A stretch of DNA of 41,859 nt, from the NCBI GenBank assembly GCA_020247005.1, contig JADCJN010000058.1, positions 1 to 41,859 on the forward strand. The letters run 5' to 3'. Each line of letters opens with the position of its first letter. The stretch's first letter is position 1. Positions 40,534 to 41,859 of this stretch are shown here, piece by piece. The notes under the pieces were generated by a model. That model saw only the letters and a list, made by a program, of their open reading frames with translations. It had not been told where the DNA came from and searched no databases. A program made the position numbers and the translations under genes. This stretch comes from Silvanigrellales bacterium (lineage in GTDB: Bacteria > Bdellovibrionota_B > Oligoflexia > Silvanigrellales > Silvanigrellaceae).

Positions 40534-41709
40534 TCAGCCCCCGCTCACGCCGGCATCCGAGAACGTAGCCATCGTGTCGAGGAGCGCGAGAGCGTCTTGA
40601 AGAAGCCCAACCGCCATAGCCGCTCCGCTGCCCTCGCCCAGGCGCAGGTTCAAGTCCACGAGAGGTGAAAGTGCGAGGTGCGAGAGAAGCTTACCATGAG
40701 CAGGTTCTGCGCTGCGGTGGCCCGCAATGAGCCAGGGGGCGAGCGACGGCACAGCAATGGCGAATGGAGCGATGGCTGCGGTGCAAATGACACCGTCTAA
40801 AACAACGTAACAACCTGCTTCGGCTGCTCCGCACGCTGCGCCCGCCATGGCAGAGAGTTCGAACCCGCCGAGCCCGGCGAGTAAAAGATGAGCGTCCTCG
40901 AGCACGGGTCGACCCTGCGAAAACTGCAAGGCGACAGTGGGCAGTTTCGAACGAAACCTCGCCACGCAGCGTCGTACGACGTCGGTTTTGTGCCTCCGCG
41001 CATGGATATTCAATCCCGTTCCCACTCCGGTAATGGAGGAAGGGTCTTCTCGCAACAGCACGGATGCAATGGCCGTGGCCGGAGTCGTATTGCCAATGCC
41101 CATTTCACCCAGCACCAAAAGATTCACGCCGTGGCGAGACACAGCCTCCTGAGCCAGGGCGCGGCCGCGTTCAAAGACGGAAAGATGATCGTCGAAATCG
41201 AGTGCATTTTCTTCCGAGATGTCGCGGCTTCCGAAGGGATACTCACCCACACCGCGTTTTTCCCGAGGCACGTTCCAGTCGAGGAATGTGGCATCACTCG
41301 TTTTCGAAGCCAAGTTCGGCAGGGGTGTGGCCACCCCAACATCGCACACCACAAGGCGCATCCCCCGTCTGCGGGCGAGCACCGACATGGCCGCTCCCCC
41401 TGCGAGAAAGTTGGCCACCATTTGTGCGGTGACTTCGCATGGGAACGCGCTGACGGCCTTGTTCTTGGCCACCGAGTGGTCGCCTGCGAAGAGAAACGCG
41501 GCGGGCGCTATGCCTCCTGTGGAAGCAGACGAGATGCTGGCGGGCGAGGCCAAGATCCGGAGCACAGGCTCGAACAGAGTCGCCATGGCACCTGGCGGCA
41601 TGGTGAGGCTGACGTAACGCGCGAAGGCTGGGCTGTCGGTGGCTTGGGGCGGCGCCCGAACGTCGAGAGGCGCGCACGTGGGAGGTGTGCGGGCAGTGGG
41701 GCCGGTCAT
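40534..41709 (-). CDS. cobT: Nicotinate-nucleotide--dimethylbenzimidazole phosphoribosyltransferase
   Basis: A 391-aa enzyme of cobalamin assembly. It transfers ribose-5-phosphate from nicotinate mononucleotide to the lower-ligand base (often dimethylbenzimidazole), forming alpha-ribazole phosphate. Recognisable blocks: FAGDHSVAKNKAVSAFPCEV, LAGGAAMSVLAR, GEMGIGNTTPATAI, ITGVGTGLN, GGFELSAMAGA and LDGVICTAAI. SAEPAHGKLL follows, and the catalytic Glu near the end is in LRLGEGSGAAMAV. Residues 1-30 form an extra N-terminal piece. It overlaps the preceding ferredoxin-like gene by four bases (ATGA), so both belong to one leftward operon. Confidence 0.95.
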   Translation of the reverse strand: MTGPTARTPPTCAPLDVRAPPQATDSPAFARYVSLTMPPGAMATLFEPVLRILASPASISSASTGGIAPAAFLFAGDHSVAKNKAVSAFPCEVTAQMVANFLAGGAAMSVLARRRGMRLVVCDVGVATPLPNLASKTSDATFLDWNVPREKRGVGEYPFGSRDISEENALDFDDHLSVFERGRALAQEAVSRHGVNLLVLGEMGIGNTTPATAIASVLLREDPSSITGVGTGLNIHARRHKTDVVRRCVARFRSKLPTVALQFSQGRPVLEDAHLLLAGLGGFELSAMAGAACGAAEAGCYVVLDGVICTAAIAPFAIAVPSLAPWLIAGHRSAEPAHGKLLSHLALSPLVDLNLRLGEGSGAAMAVGLLQDALALLDTMATFSDAGVSGG

Positions 41710-41859
41710 GGCACAGCCTGGGAAGACGTGCGGTGGGGCATCCGGAGGCGTTCCACGGGACGTCCTCCAAGAATGTGTTCGGTGTAAATTTCCTGAGCGT
41801 CACCTGCCGTGACGCCCCGGTACCAGACGCCCTCTGGGTACACGACCACCACAGGTCCT
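41706..41859 (-). CDS. (2Fe-2S) ferredoxin-like protein, C-terminal 50 residues (cut by window edge)
   Basis: The last 50 codons read GPVVVVYPEGVWYRGVTAGD, then AQEIYTEHILGGRPVERLRM and a short tail. This is the conserved end of thioredoxin-fold (2Fe-2S) ferredoxin-like proteins (GPVxxVYPxGxWYxxVTPxDxxEIxxxHL-GGxPV) that often accompany cobalamin genes. The cluster-binding cysteines lie before the window edge and cannot be checked. The stop overlaps the cobT start (ATGA), indicating translational coupling. Confidence 0.8.
   Translation of the reverse strand, partial: GPVVVVYPEGVWYRGVTAGDAQEIYTEHILGGRPVERLRMPHRTSSQAVP

Overview
This window looks like part of a chromosome from a Bdellovibrionota / Oligoflexia-like or related delta-type Gram-negative bacterium. 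The main clue is a TIGR02147-family regulator (DUF4423 type, typical of Bdellovibrio relatives and Fibrobacter) followed by a secreted lipoprotein. Supporting clues are many lipoproteins and TPR proteins, several atypical two-component proteins, and a ParA/MinD-like ATPase beside a RodZ-type HTH protein. Base composition is fairly G+C rich with short AT-rich promoter islands. No tRNA, rRNA, CRISPR array or prophage was seen. The taxonomic call is an inference from gene content.

Layout. (a) 1-540: the 3' end of an IS3-family element inserted in a decayed IS5-family transposase. (b) 560-5498: a leftward pair (fabH plus an MDR oxidoreductase) divergent from a rightward pair (recN plus an MqnA-like chorismate dehydratase). 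(c) 5495-13240: a surface or envelope block with a beta-propeller lipoprotein, the TIGR02147 regulator, a small lipoprotein and a giant S8 protease lipoprotein. The first two are divergent and share a mirror-image GTATAC element. (d) 13594-19283: a signalling block with a periplasmic-binding protein coupled to a hybrid histidine kinase, a 3D-domain cell-wall protein, and an NtrC-like regulator whose AAA+ domain has lost its sigma-54 contact loop. (e) 19348-26338: a leftward run of ParA/MinD-like ATPase, J-like/RodZ-HTH protein, RluA-type pseudouridine synthase, a 1041-aa secreted TPR protein and a 60-aa protein. (f) 26600-28194: a pseudo-receiver/TPR protein and an OsmC protein, facing lon (28153-30549) with overlapping 3' ends. 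(g) 30690-34830: a caspase-fold-like lipoprotein and a small secreted protein, both leftward, divergent from a TPR/winged-helix regulator of a type I do not recognise. (h) 34838-39302: TPR lipoprotein, rsmD, a novel two-TM protein and a fold-type-IV aminotransferase. (i) 39432-40512: a stand-alone response regulator, then a strong sigma-54-type promoter driving a receiver-like protein. (j) 40534-41859: cobT and the end of a (2Fe-2S) ferredoxin-like gene, a piece of a cobalamin locus.

Housekeeping genes (fabH, recN, lon, rsmD, cobT, rlu) are intact and typical. The less ordinary content is the signalling and surface proteins: three receiver or enhancer-binding proteins lack canonical residues, and four lipoproteins sit beside dedicated regulators. 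Several starts appear to be TTG codons with a strong Shine-Dalgarno (SD) sequence; these starts were chosen by eye and are marked as such.
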